Assembly (NCBI RefSeq): GCF_030848945.1
Contig: NZ_JANHAX010000005.1
Span: 186,001-250,000 of the forward strand
Reading direction: 5' to 3'
From: Marimonas arenosa
GTDB lineage: Bacteria > Pseudomonadota > Alphaproteobacteria > Rhodobacterales > Rhodobacteraceae
Length of the DNA stretch: 64,000 nt
Shown here in pieces: positions 1 to 10,239 of the stretch (within the stretch, counting starts at the first letter, position 1; each line of letters starts with the position of its first letter). The notes beneath the pieces are model-generated. The model did not search any database and was not told the DNA's origin. It worked only from the letters and a program-made list of their open reading frames with translations. A program made the translations under genes and the position numbers.

Positions 1-294
1 CGGCGGGTGCGGCAGCGCGCATTCCGGCTTGCCCACCACCAGGGCGCGGGCGTTGAAGAACCGGTCGGCAAAGACCCGCAGATTCCACACCACCCGCGGC
101 ACGGTCGATGAAATGATCACCTCGGTGATATCGGTCTCGATCCCGTAATGTTTGATCAGGGTCGAAAACCAGGTGAAATAGGCATCCGCCGTGCGCGCAT
201 GGTGGGTCGAGGTCCGGAGCGTGCAAAGAAACCTCTCACCATCCCAGATCGAAAACACCGTGTTCGTATTACCGCAATCGATGCACAGCAGCAT
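1..294 (-). CDS. coaX: Type III pantothenate kinase, N-terminal part (cut by window edge)
   Basis: This is the first step of coenzyme A synthesis, ATP-dependent phosphorylation of pantothenate, in the cytoplasm. The first residues, MLLCIDCGNTNTVFSIWDG, carry the Asp-x-Gly-Asn-Thr phosphate-binding motif of the ASKHA-fold type III kinases, and a conserved-looking ISSTVPRV segment follows near residue 80. About 98 residues are visible; the C-terminal part lies to the left of position 1. The ATG at 294 is 12 bases after the birA stop, so the two genes are probably co-transcribed. The order nuoN-birA-coaX is one I know from Rhodobacteraceae, where a ribonuclease J gene often follows; that would be outside this window. 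Confidence 0.9.
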   Translation of the reverse strand, partial: MLLCIDCGNTNTVFSIWDGERFLCTLRTSTHHARTADAYFTWFSTLIKHYGIETDITEVIISSTVPRVVWNLRVFADRFFNARALVVGKPECALPHPP

Positions 295-306
295 GGGGCC
301 GCTCCT

Positions 307-1050
307 TCAGAAAAACACCTCCGCCGCGGCGATTGCCCGGCGGCCTTTCGGGGTGGATAGAACAAGATTGCCCTGCTCGTCCACCGTCTCGAAGACGCCG
401 CGGCAGTCCTCGCGGGCGGTGCGCGCGACGATCTCTTCCCCCAGCCGCGCCGCGCGCGCCAGCCAGGCCTCGCGGATCGGCGCAAAGCCGTAATCGCGGA
501 ACACCTGCTCGCGCCTGGCCCAGGCCGGTGCCAATACGTCAAGGAAAGCCTCGGGCGTGACCGTCACGCCGGTTTCCCCGGCCAGCGACACCGGCGCCAC
601 CGCGCCGTCATCCACCGCCGGCGGCACGTTCACCAGGTTCACACCGATGCCGATGGCGACATGGGTGATCCGCCCGCCCTGCCCGCTCGATTCCAGCAGG
701 ATCCCGGCCAGCTTGCCACCGTTCAGCAGCACGTCATTGGGCCATTTCAGCGCATACCCCTCGGCCCGGCCCGTCACCGCGACGCAGGCATCGAAAAGCG
801 CCAGCGCCGCGACGAAGGACCTCAGCGCCACCTGATCCGGCGGTGCGTCGGGCCGCATCACCAGCGTTGCCGCGAAATTCCCCTCGGGGTCGCGCCAGGC
901 CCGTCCGCGCCGCCCGCGCCCCGCCGTCTGCCGCAGTCCCAGAATCCATTCCGGCCCGGCCAGCCCCGGCCCGATCCGCGCCGCTTCGGCCATGGTGCTG
1001 TCGACCTCCGCCAGCACCCGGCGGCCATATCCCTGCGGCCAGTCGCTCAC
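307..1050 (-). CDS. birA: Biotin--[acetyl-CoA carboxylase] ligase
   Basis: The enzyme activates biotin as biotinyl-AMP and attaches it to a lysine of carboxyl carrier domains; the methylcrotonyl-CoA carboxylase subunit encoded at 26698-28644 in this window is a likely substrate. The signature TAGRGRRGRAW (biotinyl-AMP loop) and KWPNDV motif are present. There is no N-terminal helix-turn-helix domain, so it is the monofunctional type rather than the E. coli repressor type. I chose GTG at 1050, giving 247 residues beginning with SDWPQGYGRR after the initiator, because a run of eight G precedes it at about 5 bases. An ATG at 1089 would add 13 residues. It follows the hairpin after nuoN and precedes coaX. 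Confidence 0.9.
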   Translation of the reverse strand: MSDWPQGYGRRVLAEVDSTMAEAARIGPGLAGPEWILGLRQTAGRGRRGRAWRDPEGNFAATLVMRPDAPPDQVALRSFVAALALFDACVAVTGRAEGYALKWPNDVLLNGGKLAGILLESSGQGGRITHVAIGIGVNLVNVPPAVDDGAVAPVSLAGETGVTVTPEAFLDVLAPAWARREQVFRDYGFAPIREAWLARAARLGEEIVARTAREDCRGVFETVDEQGNLVLSTPKGRRAIAAAEVFF

Positions 1051-1110
1051 GCGCACCCCCCCCTGCTTCATCTTGCTGAAAATACTCAAATCCAGGCCGC
1101 TCCAAATGCG

Positions 1111-1137
1111 AAACGCCCGCCGGTAAAGCGGGCGTTT
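1111..1137 (-). terminator. Hairpin after nuoN, probable end of the nuo operon
   Basis: A perfect 10-bp stem (AAACGCCCGC / GCGGGCGTTT) with a 7-base loop starts 19 bases after the nuoN stop codon. The stem ends in A/T pairs and the minus strand has a short T run about 4 bases beyond it. No long U tract follows, so termination may be partial and allow read-through into birA. Confidence 0.65.
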
Positions 1138-1155
1138 GCCATTCGCCTAACAAGA

Positions 1156-2595
1156 TCAGTTCACCAGCGCCGCCGCCGCCGCCTGCGCCAGGCCTTCGAT
1201 GCCGAAAAGATTGACCACGCCGAACAGCATCACCGCCGCGCTGGCCATCAGGAACCCGGCCGGCACCGAGGCCCGGCTGCGGTCGAGGCCCTCGCCCTCC
1301 TCGCCGAAATACATGAAATAGACGATCCGGAGGTAGTAGAAGGCGCCGATCACGCTGGCGATCACGCCGGCCACCGCCAGCCAGGCGAGACCGGCTTCGT
1401 AAGCCGCACGCAGCACGTAGAGCTTGCCGAAAAAGCCGACCAGCGGCGGAACGCCGGCAAGGCTGAACAACAGGATCAACATCGCCAGCGCCTTGCCCGG
1501 GGCCCGGGTGGCATATTGATTCAACGCCGAGATATCCGTCACCGGCTGACCATCGCGCTCCATCGTCAGGATGAAGCCGAAGGTGCCGACATTCATGGTC
1601 ACATAGATCGCCATGTAGACCAGCATCGCCTGCACGCCAAAGGCCGTGCCGGCAGCCAGACCCATCAACGCATAGCCCATATGGGCAATCGACGAATAGG
1701 CCATCAGCCGTTTGATGTTGGTCTGACCGATCGCCGCCACGGCGCCCAGGAACATGCTCAGCAGCGACAGCAGCGCCAGCACCTGGCTCCAGTCGGCGCT
1801 GACACCGCCGAAGGCGTCATGCAGCACGCGGGCGAACAGCCCCATCGCCGCCATCTTCGGGGCGGTGGCGAAAAACGCCGTCACCGGCGTCGGCGAGCCT
1901 TCATAGACATCCGGTGTCCACATGTGGAACGGCACCGCCGAAACCTTGAAGGCCAGCCCCGACATCACGAAGATCAGGCCCAGCAGCAGCCCGATCGGTG
2001 CCTGGCCCTCACCGGCCGCGGCGATGATGCCGGTGAAAAGCGTGGTCCCGGCATAGCCATAGACAAGCGACGCCCCATACAGCAGCAGTCCCGAGGAAAG
2101 TGCGCCGAGCACGAAATACTTGAGCCCGGCTTCCGTCGACCGCACGCTGTCGCGCCGCATCGCGGCGACCACGTAAAGCGCGAGGCTCTGCAGCTCGAGC
2201 CCCATGTAAAGCGCCATCAGGTCGCCGGCCGAAACCATCATCATCATACCGACGGCCGACAGCGCCACCAGGATCGGGTATTCGAACCGCAGCATGTCGC
2301 GCCGCGCCATGAACTCCTGGCCCATCACAAGTACCGCACCGGCGCTGAGCAGAATGGTGATCTTGGCAAACCGGGCGAAACCGTCGTCGATGAACATGCC
2401 GCCGAAAGCGGTGCGACTGCCCTCGCCGGTGATCCCGATCCAGGCCGCCAGTACCGCCATAAGGCCGGCGGTCAACCACAGGATCGGCGCGGCCAGCTTG
2501 TCCTTGCCGGCATACACCGCAAAGATCAGCGCCGCCATCGCGAAGAGTGCAAGCACGAGCTCGGGCAGGATAAGTGTCAGATCAGCCTGGATCAT
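1156..2595 (-). CDS. nuoN: NADH-quinone oxidoreductase subunit N
   Basis: This is an antiporter-like membrane subunit of complex I and one of its proton-pumping modules in the inner membrane. The 479 residues are almost all hydrophobic, consistent with about 14 transmembrane helices. The family core is present: [18 protein letters not shown] with its functional lysine, and the [15 protein letters not shown] stretch near the middle. It starts at an ATG 12 bases after the nuoM stop, with GGAGAG at a good distance. It is the last nuo gene, followed by a hairpin. Confidence 0.97.
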   Translation of the reverse strand: MIQADLTLILPELVLALFAMAALIFAVYAGKDKLAAPILWLTAGLMAVLAAWIGITGEGSRTAFGGMFIDDGFARFAKITILLSAGAVLVMGQEFMARRDMLRFEYPILVALSAVGMMMMVSAGDLMALYMGLELQSLALYVVAAMRRDSVRSTEAGLKYFVLGALSSGLLLYGASLVYGYAGTTLFTGIIAAAGEGQAPIGLLLGLIFVMSGLAFKVSAVPFHMWTPDVYEGSPTPVTAFFATAPKMAAMGLFARVLHDAFGGVSADWSQVLALLSLLSMFLGAVAAIGQTNIKRLMAYSSIAHMGYALMGLAAGTAFGVQAMLVYMAIYVTMNVGTFGFILTMERDGQPVTDISALNQYATRAPGKALAMLILLFSLAGVPPLVGFFGKLYVLRAAYEAGLAWLAVAGVIASVIGAFYYLRIVYFMYFGEEGEGLDRSRASVPAGFLMASAAVMLFGVVNLFGIEGLAQAAAAALVN

Positions 2596-2607
2596 CGTTT
2601 CTCTCCG

Positions 2608-4152
2608 TCAGTGCGACGCCGCGACCTTGGCGGATGCGCCAGCATCCACCAGGGCGGTTTCATAATTGCCGATCAGCGCCTCGACCGAGGGGCCGATGAT
2701 GTCCGTGACCAGCGCCGGGTAAACGCCGAGGATCAGCGTCATCGCCACCAGCGGCGCGAAGATCGCCTTTTCACGTCCGGTCATGTCTTCGATGGTCTTC
2801 AGGCTTTCCTTGATCAGCGCACCGAAGGCGACCCGGCGGTAAAGCCACAGCGCATAGGCCGCGCTCAGGATCACGCCCGAGGTGGCAAACAGCGCCACCC
2901 AGGTGTTGACCTGGAAGATCCCCATCAGCGTCAGGAATTCGCCGATGAACCCGGAGGTGCCCGGCAGGCCGACATTGGCCATGGTGAAGAACATGAAGAT
3001 CAGCGCATAGGCCGGCATCCGGTTCACCAGCCCGCCATAGGCGTCGATCTCGCGGGTGTGCATCCGGTCATAGATCACCCCGACGCAGAGGAACAGCGCC
3101 CCCGAGATGAAGCCGTGCGACAGCATCTGGAAGATCGCGCCGTCGATGCCCTGCTGGTTCGCGGCGAAAATGCCCATGGTCACGTATCCCATGTGGGCAA
3201 CCGAGGAATAGGCGATCAGCTTCTTCATGTCCTCCTGCACCATCGCCACCAGCGAGGTATAGACGATGGCGATGGCGCTCATCCAGAACACCAGCGGCGC
3301 CAACAGGTCACTGGCCACCGGGAACATCGGCAGGCTGAAGCGCAGGAAGCCATAGCCGCCCATCTTCAACAGGATCGCCGCCAGCACCACCGACCCGGCG
3401 GTCGGCGCCTGCACGTGGGCATCAGGCAGCCAGGTATGCACCGGCCACATCGGCATTTTCACGGCAAACGAGGCAAAGAAGGCCAGGAACAGCAGCGTCT
3501 GCATCCCGCCGACGATCTGGATCCCGGCCAGCGAGAACGTCTCCGAGCCGAACTGGTGATTGAGCAACTGCACCATGTCGGTGGTGCCGGCATCGGAAAA
3601 CATCCCCACCATCGCCACCAGCATCAGCACCGAGCCGAGGAAAGTGTAGAGGAAGAACTTGAAGCTGGCATAAATCCGTTCCTTGCCGCCCCAGATGCCG
3701 ATGATCAGGAACATCGGAATGAGCCCGGCTTCGAAGAACAGGTAAAAGAGCACCAGGTCGAGCGCCATGAACACGCCCAGCATCAGCGTTTCCAGCACCA
3801 GGAAAGCGATCATGTATTCCTTGACCCGGGTGGTGACGCCCCAGCTGGCATAGATGGTCAGCGGCATGATGAAGGTGGTCAGCATCACGAACAGCACACT
3901 GATGCCGTCGACGCCCATCTTGTATTGCAGCCCCAGCAGCCACGCGCGCTCTTCCACCATCTGGAAACCGGTGTCGGCGGGGTCGAACTGCGCCAGGATG
4001 AACAGCGACACCAGGAAGGTCAGTGCGGTCGCCAGCAGCGCCACCCACTTGGCGTTCATCTGCGCCGCCTCGTCCTCGCCGCGCAGGAACACCGCCAGGA
4101 TCAGCGCCGCCAGCGCCGGGATGAAGGTGACAATGGAAAGAAGGTTGTCCAT
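2608..4152 (-). CDS. nuoM: NADH-quinone oxidoreductase subunit M
   Basis: This is the second antiporter-like proton-pumping subunit of complex I, 514 residues with about 14 transmembrane helices. Family motifs include [20 protein letters not shown] near residue 70, with the conserved Glu before the helix, and [14 protein letters not shown] in the middle. The frame stays open upstream, but the ATG at 4152 ([10 protein letters not shown]) shares one base with the nuoL stop codon (TGATG) and matches the usual N-terminus, so the gene begins there. It is followed by nuoN after 12 bases. Confidence 0.97.
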   Translation of the reverse strand: MDNLLSIVTFIPALAALILAVFLRGEDEAAQMNAKWVALLATALTFLVSLFILAQFDPADTGFQMVEERAWLLGLQYKMGVDGISVLFVMLTTFIMPLTIYASWGVTTRVKEYMIAFLVLETLMLGVFMALDLVLFYLFFEAGLIPMFLIIGIWGGKERIYASFKFFLYTFLGSVLMLVAMVGMFSDAGTTDMVQLLNHQFGSETFSLAGIQIVGGMQTLLFLAFFASFAVKMPMWPVHTWLPDAHVQAPTAGSVVLAAILLKMGGYGFLRFSLPMFPVASDLLAPLVFWMSAIAIVYTSLVAMVQEDMKKLIAYSSVAHMGYVTMGIFAANQQGIDGAIFQMLSHGFISGALFLCVGVIYDRMHTREIDAYGGLVNRMPAYALIFMFFTMANVGLPGTSGFIGEFLTLMGIFQVNTWVALFATSGVILSAAYALWLYRRVAFGALIKESLKTIEDMTGREKAIFAPLVAMTLILGVYPALVTDIIGPSVEALIGNYETALVDAGASAKVAASH

Positions 4153-6311
4153 CAGTGCGCCCCCCCGGAGATCACCATCCAGCTGACCAGGATCACGATC
4201 CCGATCACCATGGCGAAGGCATAGGTAAAGATGTAGCCCGACTGGGCCTTGCCGGCGAGGCGGGTGAGATAGGGGATGGCCCCCATGGCCACGCCGTTGA
4301 TCGTGCCGTCGATGACGGTGCCATCGCCGCGTTTCCAGAAGAACCGGCCCACGGCCTTGGCGGACCGTACGAAGATCAGGTCGTAGAGCTCGTCGAAATA
4401 CCACTTGTTCAGCAGGAACTGGTAGAGCGGCCGCTGGCTCTCGGCGAGACGCTTCGGCATCGCCGGATCAAGGATGTAGAACCAGAAGGCCACGACGAAG
4501 CCGATCAGCATTGCCACGAACGGGCTGACCTTGACCCATTTCGGGGCATGGTGTGCCTCGTCCATCACGTGGTTGTCGGGCGCCATGAAGATCGCCCCCT
4601 GCGGCGCAGCGCCAGCATGGGCATCCTGCGCCATCGCATTGGCGTCCGCCGCCGGCGTGGCGGCAACGCCATGGTCGTCTGTCGCCGCCGCGTGGCTCTC
4701 CGTCGTCGCTGCCGCTTGGCTGTCGGTTGCCGCATGATCGCCCGCCTTGTCCTCGCCGTGATCCGCGGCTTCGGCATGATGCGCCGGGATGCCGAAGAAG
4801 GCGTTGACCTGTTCGTGCTTACCGAAGAACGAGCCGTACCAGATCATGCCGGCAAAGACCGCGCCCAGCGCCAGAACCCCCAGCGGGATCGTCATCACCG
4901 CCGGGCTTTCATGGGCATGCTCGTGGGCGTGCTTGTCGCCGCGCGGCTTGCCAAAAAAGGTCATGAACATCAGCCGCCAGGAATAGAAGCTGGTGAACAG
5001 CGCCGCGATCACCAGCGCCCAGAAGGCGAACCCGCCATCGGTGCCGGCAAAGGCGCTCTCGACGATCGCGTCCTTCGACAGGAACCCGGCAAACCCGATC
5101 GTGGTCAGCGGTATGCCCACGCCGGTAATCGCCAGCGTCCCGATCATCATCGCCCAGAAGGTCAGCGGGATCTTTTTCCGCAGCCCGCCATAATTGCGCA
5201 TGTCCTGCTCATGGTGCATCGCATGGATCACCGAACCGGCGCCCAGGAACAGCATCGCCTTGAAGAACGCGTGGGTGAACAGGTGGAACATCGCCACCGA
5301 GTACACGCCCACACCCGCGGCCACGAACATGTAACCCAGCTGCGAACAGGTCGAATAGGCGATCACCCGCTTGATGTCGTTCTGCACCAGGCCAACGGTG
5401 GCGGCGAAAAACGCCGTCAGCGCCCCGATATAGACGATGAACATCTTGGCTTCGGGCGCATATTCGATCAGCGGCGACATCCGGCAGACCAGGAACACGC
5501 CCGCCGTCACCATGGTGGCGGCGTGGATCAAGGCCGAAACCGGCGTCGGGCCTTCCATCGCGTCCGGCAGCCAGGTGTGCAGGAACAACTGTGCCGACTT
5601 GCCCATGGCGCCGACGAACAGCAGGAAGGCCAGCAGGTTGGCAGCGTTCCACTCGGTCCACAGGAAGCTCAGCTGGGTTTCTGCCAGCGCCGGCGCGGCG
5701 GCGAAAACGTCGTCCATCTGGATCGAGTCGACCAGGAAGAACAGCCCGAAGATACCCAGCGCGAAGCCGAAATCACCGACCCGGTTGACCACGAAAGCCT
5801 TGATCGCGGCGGCGTTGGCGCTGGGTTTCTTGTAATAGAAGCCGATCAGCAGGTACGAGGCGACGCCGACGCCCTCCCAGCCGAAAAACATCTGCACCAG
5901 GTTGTCGGCCGTGACCAACGCCAGCATGGCGAAGGTGAAGAAGCTCAGGTAGGCAAAGAACCGCGCCTTGTAGCTCTCGCCTTCGCTCCAGTTCTCGTCA
6001 TGGCCCATGTAGCCGATGGAATAGAGGTGGACGAGCGCCGACACGGTGGTGACCACGATCAGCATGATCGCCGTCAGCCGGTCCACCCGGATACCCCAGC
6101 TGGTGTCGAGCGTACCGGACTGCACCCAGCGGAAGATCTCGATATGCTGCGTCGTCCCGTCATGGCCGAGGAACACGATCCACGACAGAATGCAGATCAG
6201 GAACAGCACGCCGGTGGTCAGCCACATCGCCGCCGTCTCGCCGATCAGCCGCCAACCGAACCCCGCGATGACCGAGGCAAAAAGCGGCGCCAGAAGAATG
6301 ATGGTTTCCAT
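4152..6311 (-). CDS. nuoL: NADH-quinone oxidoreductase subunit L, with an Ala/His/Asp-rich insert
   Basis: This is the distal proton-pumping subunit of complex I, carrying the long lateral helix that braces the membrane arm. At 719 residues it is about 100 longer than the E. coli protein. The core motifs are normal: [37 protein letters not shown] and [15 protein letters not shown]. The extra length is mostly a hydrophilic, low-complexity segment at roughly residues 508-588, rich in Ala, His, Asp and Thr, between transmembrane helices and ahead of the lateral helix region. The ATG at 6311 has AAGGGG at proper distance and lies 9 bases after nuoK. Confidence 0.97.
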   Translation of the reverse strand: METIILLAPLFASVIAGFGWRLIGETAAMWLTTGVLFLICILSWIVFLGHDGTTQHIEIFRWVQSGTLDTSWGIRVDRLTAIMLIVVTTVSALVHLYSIGYMGHDENWSEGESYKARFFAYLSFFTFAMLALVTADNLVQMFFGWEGVGVASYLLIGFYYKKPSANAAAIKAFVVNRVGDFGFALGIFGLFFLVDSIQMDDVFAAAPALAETQLSFLWTEWNAANLLAFLLFVGAMGKSAQLFLHTWLPDAMEGPTPVSALIHAATMVTAGVFLVCRMSPLIEYAPEAKMFIVYIGALTAFFAATVGLVQNDIKRVIAYSTCSQLGYMFVAAGVGVYSVAMFHLFTHAFFKAMLFLGAGSVIHAMHHEQDMRNYGGLRKKIPLTFWAMMIGTLAITGVGIPLTTIGFAGFLSKDAIVESAFAGTDGGFAFWALVIAALFTSFYSWRLMFMTFFGKPRGDKHAHEHAHESPAVMTIPLGVLALGAVFAGMIWYGSFFGKHEQVNAFFGIPAHHAEAADHGEDKAGDHAATDSQAAATTESHAAATDDHGVAATPAADANAMAQDAHAGAAPQGAIFMAPDNHVMDEAHHAPKWVKVSPFVAMLIGFVVAFWFYILDPAMPKRLAESQRPLYQFLLNKWYFDELYDLIFVRSAKAVGRFFWKRGDGTVIDGTINGVAMGAIPYLTRLAGKAQSGYIFTYAFAMVIGIVILVSWMVISGGAH

Positions 6312-6320
6312 GACTGCCCC

Positions 6321-6626
6321 TTACCCTTTCATCACGTTGACGTCTTCGACGTCGATAGTGCCGCGGTTGCGGAAGAAGACGACCAGGATCGCGAGCCCGA
6401 TCGCAGCCTCGGCCGCGGCCACCGTCAGCACCAGCAGCGTGAAGATCTGCCCCACCAGATCGCCCGAGAAGCTCGAGAAGGCGACGAGGTTGATGTTGAC
6501 CGCCAGCAGCATCAGCTCGATCGACATGAGCAGGATGATCACGTTCTTCCGGTTCAGGAAGAGGCCGAAAATGCCGATGACGAACAGCACCGCCGCCACC
6601 GTCAGGTAATGTTCAAGTCCGATCAT
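6321..6626 (-). CDS. nuoK: NADH-quinone oxidoreductase subunit K
   Basis: This small membrane subunit of complex I (101 residues, three transmembrane helices) belongs to the E-channel that links quinone reduction to the pumps. The two conserved membrane glutamates can be seen in [11 protein letters not shown] and in [11 protein letters not shown]. Length and sequence are typical. The ATG at 6626 has GAGGGA upstream. A 145-base spacer with repeats separates it from the gene before it, which is unusually long for this operon. Confidence 0.97.
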   Translation of the reverse strand: MIGLEHYLTVAAVLFVIGIFGLFLNRKNVIILLMSIELMLLAVNINLVAFSSFSGDLVGQIFTLLVLTVAAAEAAIGLAILVVFFRNRGTIDVEDVNVMKG

Positions 6627-6678
6627 GTCGTCCCTCGGTTCCTTTTTGCGGGCCTGCGCCCGGTCCTTTTCACTTCGC

Positions 6679-6739
6679 GTCCCGGGCTTGATCCGGGACC
6701 TTTTTTCTTCGCGGGCGGGGCCCCGGGTCAGGCCCCGGG
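6679..6739. repeat. GC-rich palindromic elements in the spacer before nuoK
   Basis: Two hairpin-capable units lie in the 145-base spacer. The first is GTCCCGG-gcttgat-CCGGGAC at 6679-6699, which has the look of the common alphaproteobacterial repeat with a CTTGATCCGGGAC core. The second is two copies of GGCCCCGGG at 6731-6739 and 6719-6727, each holding a CCCGGG palindrome. A T6 tract follows the first hairpin only in the plus direction, opposite to the operon. They may act as mRNA processing or stability elements. Confidence 0.55.
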
Positions 6740-6771
6740 CGCCACGGGCGCCATGTCACCCCGCCTTGCCG

Positions 6772-7260
6772 TCATTTCCACAGCCCGGGAAAATACTCCC
6801 TGCAGGCACATGTTTCTTCGATCTCGCGCAATTTGATGATGCGCACGTATTTTTTATTGCCATAGACGGCCTCGGCCGCCTTCTCGATGTCGGTCAGGCG
6901 AAACCGCTTTTCGCCCTGGACCTTGGCGCGCAGAAACTCGGTCGCCGTCAGAACGTCCATATCGGACGGAAACACACCGTCCAGCGCCAGCATCCGACCG
7001 GTGCGGCAATCGGTGATCCGCATGCCATTGAAATCGTTCAGCGCCGGCACCGGACCGTCCGCCCCGCCGATCACCCCGTCCCTGTCGAGGTTGACATAGC
7101 CCTCGATGACGAAGCCGGAGTCGTCGTAGCCGAACGACCAGGCGTCATACACCTTCATGCCGCCCTCTTCGCCGTCACACGGTGGCAAAGGCGTCAGCGC
7201 ATGGGCCGCGCCGCCGCCGGCCACGAGAGCCAGAGCCGTTATGAGCACCTTGCCGATCAC
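6772..7260 (-). CDS. Exported protein of unknown function inside the nuo operon
   Basis: I do not recognise a family. The 162-residue product starts with a clear signal peptide ([21 protein letters not shown], cut about residue 21), so it is exported. The rest is soluble, with cysteines at PPCDG, TDCRTG and ETCACREY. Its GTG start overlaps the nuoJ stop by four bases (GTGA), which argues for translational coupling to complex I genes. It lies between nuoJ and nuoK, a pair that is adjacent in most bacteria. A role in assembly or stability of the membrane arm is possible but not shown by the sequence. Confidence 0.75.
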   Translation of the reverse strand: MIGKVLITALALVAGGGAAHALTPLPPCDGEEGGMKVYDAWSFGYDDSGFVIEGYVNLDRDGVIGGADGPVPALNDFNGMRITDCRTGRMLALDGVFPSDMDVLTATEFLRAKVQGEKRFRLTDIEKAAEAVYGNKKYVRIIKLREIEETCACREYFPGLWK

Positions 7261-7865
7261 AGCCCCTGCCCCGGTTTCACGTCTTTCAGTTCCATCGCCT
7301 TGGCCGGATCACGCCACATCTGCTGCAGCACGTCCTGGCGCTTGACATAGTCGCGATGGCGCAAGGTCAGCACGATGGCCCCGATCATCGCCACCAGCAG
7401 GATCAGCCCGGCCAGCTGGAACAGCAGGAAGTACTTGTCATAGAGGAGCAACCCGAGCGCGGCGGTATTTTCCACCCCCTCCGGGGCCACCGCCGCCCGC
7501 GCCGCCTCGGCCCCCTCGGCGACATGCCAGTCGCCAAACGCGATCCCCAACTGCATCAGAAGCACCACGCCGATGGCCAGTGCGATCGGCAGATATTGCG
7601 CCATCCCTGCCTTCAGCTCGGCGAAATCGACGTCGAGCATCATCACCACGAACAGGAACAGAACCGCGACCGCGCCGACATAGACGATCAGCAGCAGCAT
7701 GGCGAGGAACTCGGCCCCCAAAAGCACAAAGAGTCCCGCCGCGCTGAGAAAGCTCAGGATCAGGAACAGCACCGAATGCACCGGGTTACGGCTCACCACG
7801 GTGAAGAACCCGCCGATGATGGCGGCCGTGGCAAACAGGTAAAAGGCAAGGCTCGCGACTGTCAT
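7257..7865 (-). CDS. nuoJ: NADH-quinone oxidoreductase subunit J
   Basis: This complex I membrane subunit (202 residues, five transmembrane helices) forms part of the E-channel. The family stretch [20 protein letters not shown], and [19 protein letters not shown] with the pi-bulge region of helix 3, are present. Its start overlaps the stop of the CMD-family gene by four bases (ATGA), and its end overlaps the exported-protein gene that follows (GTGA). Confidence 0.97.
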   Translation of the reverse strand: MTVASLAFYLFATAAIIGGFFTVVSRNPVHSVLFLILSFLSAAGLFVLLGAEFLAMLLLIVYVGAVAVLFLFVVMMLDVDFAELKAGMAQYLPIALAIGVVLLMQLGIAFGDWHVAEGAEAARAAVAPEGVENTAALGLLLYDKYFLLFQLAGLILLVAMIGAIVLTLRHRDYVKRQDVLQQMWRDPAKAMELKDVKPGQGL

Positions 7866-8269
7866 GTCTCATCTTCCTCGTTCTCGGCCAGCACTTCGCG
7901 GGCAAGGTCCATGCCCTTGGTCATGGCGGGTATGCCGGCGAACATCGCCATCTGGGCGATGGTCTCGGCAATCTCTTCTTTGGTGGCGCCGGCCTCCAGC
8001 AGGTGACGCACTGTCATGCGATAGGGCGTTTCGGCCTGGGCGCCCTGCATCGTCATCCCCGCCAGCGTCAGCAGCAGCCGGGTCTTGGCGTCCAGCCCCT
8101 CCTGGCTCAGCCCCTTGCCGAAGAACATCTCCATGACCTCTTTCGGCATGGTCGGCCACAGCTTTTCAAAGCCTTTCGGCGAAAAGCTCTCCAGCGCCGG
8201 GTTGAAGGCCTTGGCCATCTCCTGCGCCTGCTGCATCATCAGCTCGAAAGGGGTTTTCGCGTCGCTCAT
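7862..8269 (-). CDS. Carboxymuconolactone decarboxylase (CMD/AhpD-like) family protein
   Basis: The 135-residue cytoplasmic protein has the all-helical CMD core: [20 protein letters not shown] around residues 59-78, then [25 protein letters not shown]. Family members include decarboxylases and AhpD-type peroxidase partners. The AhpD Cys-x-x-Cys pair is absent and there are no cysteines at all, so disulfide peroxidase activity is unlikely. Four-base ATGA overlaps join it to nuoI before and nuoJ after. I know of no established complex I role for this family. Confidence 0.85.
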   Translation of the reverse strand: MSDAKTPFELMMQQAQEMAKAFNPALESFSPKGFEKLWPTMPKEVMEMFFGKGLSQEGLDAKTRLLLTLAGMTMQGAQAETPYRMTVRHLLEAGATKEEIAETIAQMAMFAGIPAMTKGMDLAREVLAENEEDET

Positions 8270-8760
8270 CGGTAAGGTGCGTCCAGTTCCAGGTTACGGG
8301 CAATCTCGGCTTCCCAGCGCTCACCGTTCGCCAGAAGCTTGGCCTTGTCGTAAAACAGCTCCTCGCGGGTCTCGGTGGCGAACTCGAAATTCGGGCCCTC
8401 GACGATGGCATCCACCGGGCAGGCTTCCTGGCAGAAGCCGCAATAGATGCATTTCGTCATGTCGATGTCATAGCGCGTGGTGCGGCGCGATCCGTCGTCG
8501 CGCGGCTCGGCGTCGATGGTGATCGCCTGCGCCGGGCAGATCGCCTCGCACAGCTTGCAGGCAATGCAGCGCTCCTCGCCGTTCGGATACCGCCGCAGCG
8601 CATGCTCACCGCGGAACCGAGGGCTCAGTGGCCCTTTCTCGTGCGGATAGTTCAGCGTCACCTTGGGGCCGAAGAAATACTTCAGCCCCAGCCACATGCC
8701 CTTGGCGAAATCGGTCAGCAGGAAATAGCCCGCGGCGCGTTTGTAGTCGATATTGGCCAT
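8266..8760 (-). CDS. nuoI: NADH-quinone oxidoreductase subunit I
   Basis: This ferredoxin-like subunit at the base of the peripheral arm carries clusters N6a and N6b and passes electrons to NuoB. Both [4Fe-4S] motifs are intact: [16 protein letters not shown] and [16 protein letters not shown]. The 164 residues are typical for alphaproteobacteria and mitochondria. It starts 2 bases after the nuoH stop and overlaps the CMD gene by four bases. Confidence 0.98.
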   Translation of the reverse strand: MANIDYKRAAGYFLLTDFAKGMWLGLKYFFGPKVTLNYPHEKGPLSPRFRGEHALRRYPNGEERCIACKLCEAICPAQAITIDAEPRDDGSRRTTRYDIDMTKCIYCGFCQEACPVDAIVEGPNFEFATETREELFYDKAKLLANGERWEAEIARNLELDAPYR

Positions 8761-8762
8761 GC

Positions 8763-9800
8763 TCAGCCCCCCACAGTCCAGCGCGCATAGGCGCCGAAGA
8801 ACCAGTCGAATTTCGCTGCGAAGGCCACGAACACGACCCAGACCAGGCTGAAGGGCAGGAACACTTTCCAGCCCAGCCGCATCAGTTGGTCATAGCGATA
8901 CCGCGGCGTGATCGCCTTCACCATGGCAAAGAGGAAGAAGAAGAACGCCATCTTCGCCACCATCCACAAGACGCCATCCGGCAGCCCCGGAATCGGCGAC
9001 AGCCAGCCGCCGAAGAACAACAGCGATGTCAGCGCGCACATCAGGAAGATGGCGATGTATTCCCCGGCCATGAACAGCAGGAACGGCGTCGCCGAATATT
9101 CCACCTGGTACCCCGCCACCAGTTCGCTTTCCGCCTCAGGCAGGTCGAAGGGCGGCCGGTTGGTCTCGGCCAGCGCCGAGATGAAGAACAGAAACACCAT
9201 CGGGAAATGCGGCAGCCAGTACCACGAGAAGAAGCCGTAATTGCCATCCTGCGCCCGCACGATGTCACCGAAATTCATGCTCCCGGTCGAGATGATCACG
9301 CCGATGATGATCAGGCCCAGCGACACCTCATAGGAAATCATCTGTGCCGCCGAGCGCAGGCTGCCAAGGAACGGATATTTCGAGTTCGACGCCCAGCCGC
9401 CCATGATCACGCCGTAAACCTCGAGCGACGAGACCGCGAACACGAATAAAATAGCGACGTTGATGTCGCTCAGAACCCAGCCGTCATTGAACGGGATCAC
9501 CGCCCAGGCCAGGATCGCCAGCACGAAACTGGTCAGCGGCGCCAGGAAGAACACCGGCTTGTCGGCCCCCGCCGGCACCACCACCTCTTTCACCACGTAT
9601 TTCAGCGCGTCGGCCACCGATTGCAGCAACCCGAACGCACCCACCACGTTGGGGCCGCGCCGCATCATCACCGCGGCCCAGATCTTACGGTCGCCATAGA
9701 CCAGGAACAGCAGGCTGATCATCACGAAGGCGATGACTGCCAGGCACTGCGCCACGATCAGCACGAATATTCCAAAAGGAGTCGTCAGGAAGTCTGCCAT
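8763..9800 (-). CDS. nuoH: NADH-quinone oxidoreductase subunit H
   Basis: This subunit (345 residues, about eight transmembrane helices) forms most of the quinone chamber at the junction of the two arms. The motifs [19 protein letters not shown] and [20 protein letters not shown] are complete, including the acidic quinone-loop residues. The frame is open further upstream, but the ATG at 9800 ([10 protein letters not shown]) gives the usual N-terminus. It follows a lipoprotein gene after 7 bases. Confidence 0.97.
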   Translation of the reverse strand: MADFLTTPFGIFVLIVAQCLAVIAFVMISLLFLVYGDRKIWAAVMMRRGPNVVGAFGLLQSVADALKYVVKEVVVPAGADKPVFFLAPLTSFVLAILAWAVIPFNDGWVLSDINVAILFVFAVSSLEVYGVIMGGWASNSKYPFLGSLRSAAQMISYEVSLGLIIIGVIISTGSMNFGDIVRAQDGNYGFFSWYWLPHFPMVFLFFISALAETNRPPFDLPEAESELVAGYQVEYSATPFLLFMAGEYIAIFLMCALTSLLFFGGWLSPIPGLPDGVLWMVAKMAFFFFLFAMVKAITPRYRYDQLMRLGWKVFLPFSLVWVVFVAFAAKFDWFFGAYARWTVGG

Positions 9801-9807
9801 CTGGTCC

Positions 9808-10239
9808 TCATACCATCGGTATTCCGTCTTCGGCGCAGGTGGCCGCGACCACCTCCGCATCGATTTTCGTCACGCCATCGGGCAGGCTCGGCGAGATCGT
9901 ATAGACCGCATCGCCCATCCAGCCGGTTTCCAACTGCGCCACGCTCGTGCGCACGTGGCGCGCAAAGCCATAGCCGCGGATCAGCGCATACTGCGCCGCC
10001 GCACATTCGGCGTAGCGCTCGAGATGCACCCGGTCCGCGCCCGGGCCGGTTTCGACCAGGAACTGCACCAGGTCGCCATCGAGCAGCCGCGTTTCGATGC
10101 CACGATAGTCGAGCCCGGCGGGCGCCGGCGCAAAGCGGCTCACCTCCGTGCCCGAAGGCGCCGTGTCACAGCCCATCACCAGCACGGCCAGCGGCAGAAC
10201 CGCCAACGCCCGGGGGGATATGCAGACACCCAGGGTCAT
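9808..10239 (-). CDS. Probable lipoprotein of unknown function inside the nuo operon
   Basis: The 143-residue product begins with a signal sequence ending in a lipobox (LAVLVMGC), so it is probably lipid-anchored in the envelope. The mature part has a pair of cysteines, [17 protein letters not shown] in the middle and AATCAEDG near the end. I recognise no catalytic motif. The ATG at 10239 overlaps the nuoG stop by four bases (ATGA). It belongs to the set of small exported proteins threaded through this complex I operon. Confidence 0.75.
   Translation of the reverse strand: MTLGVCISPRALAVLPLAVLVMGCDTAPSGTEVSRFAPAPAGLDYRGIETRLLDGDLVQFLVETGPGADRVHLERYAECAAAQYALIRGYGFARHVRTSVAQLETGWMGDAVYTISPSLPDGVTKIDAEVVAATCAEDGIPMV

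Noticed and set aside
661..4224. An open plus-strand frame of 1187 codons opposite nuoN and nuoM
   Set aside because: It is the antisense of conserved membrane genes. Its His/Arg/Gln/Asp-rich translation is what high-GC third positions and hydrophobic codons give on the other strand, and it has no domain or ribosome site.
6679..6706. A hairpin followed by T6 reading as a plus-strand terminator
   Set aside because: No plus-strand gene lies to its left, so it is better seen as a palindromic repeat in the minus-strand operon spacer.
4155..6836. An open plus-strand frame of 893 codons opposite nuoL and nuoK
   Set aside because: Same cause: antisense of nuoL and nuoK, with Arg/His/Gln-rich composition and no recognisable domain.
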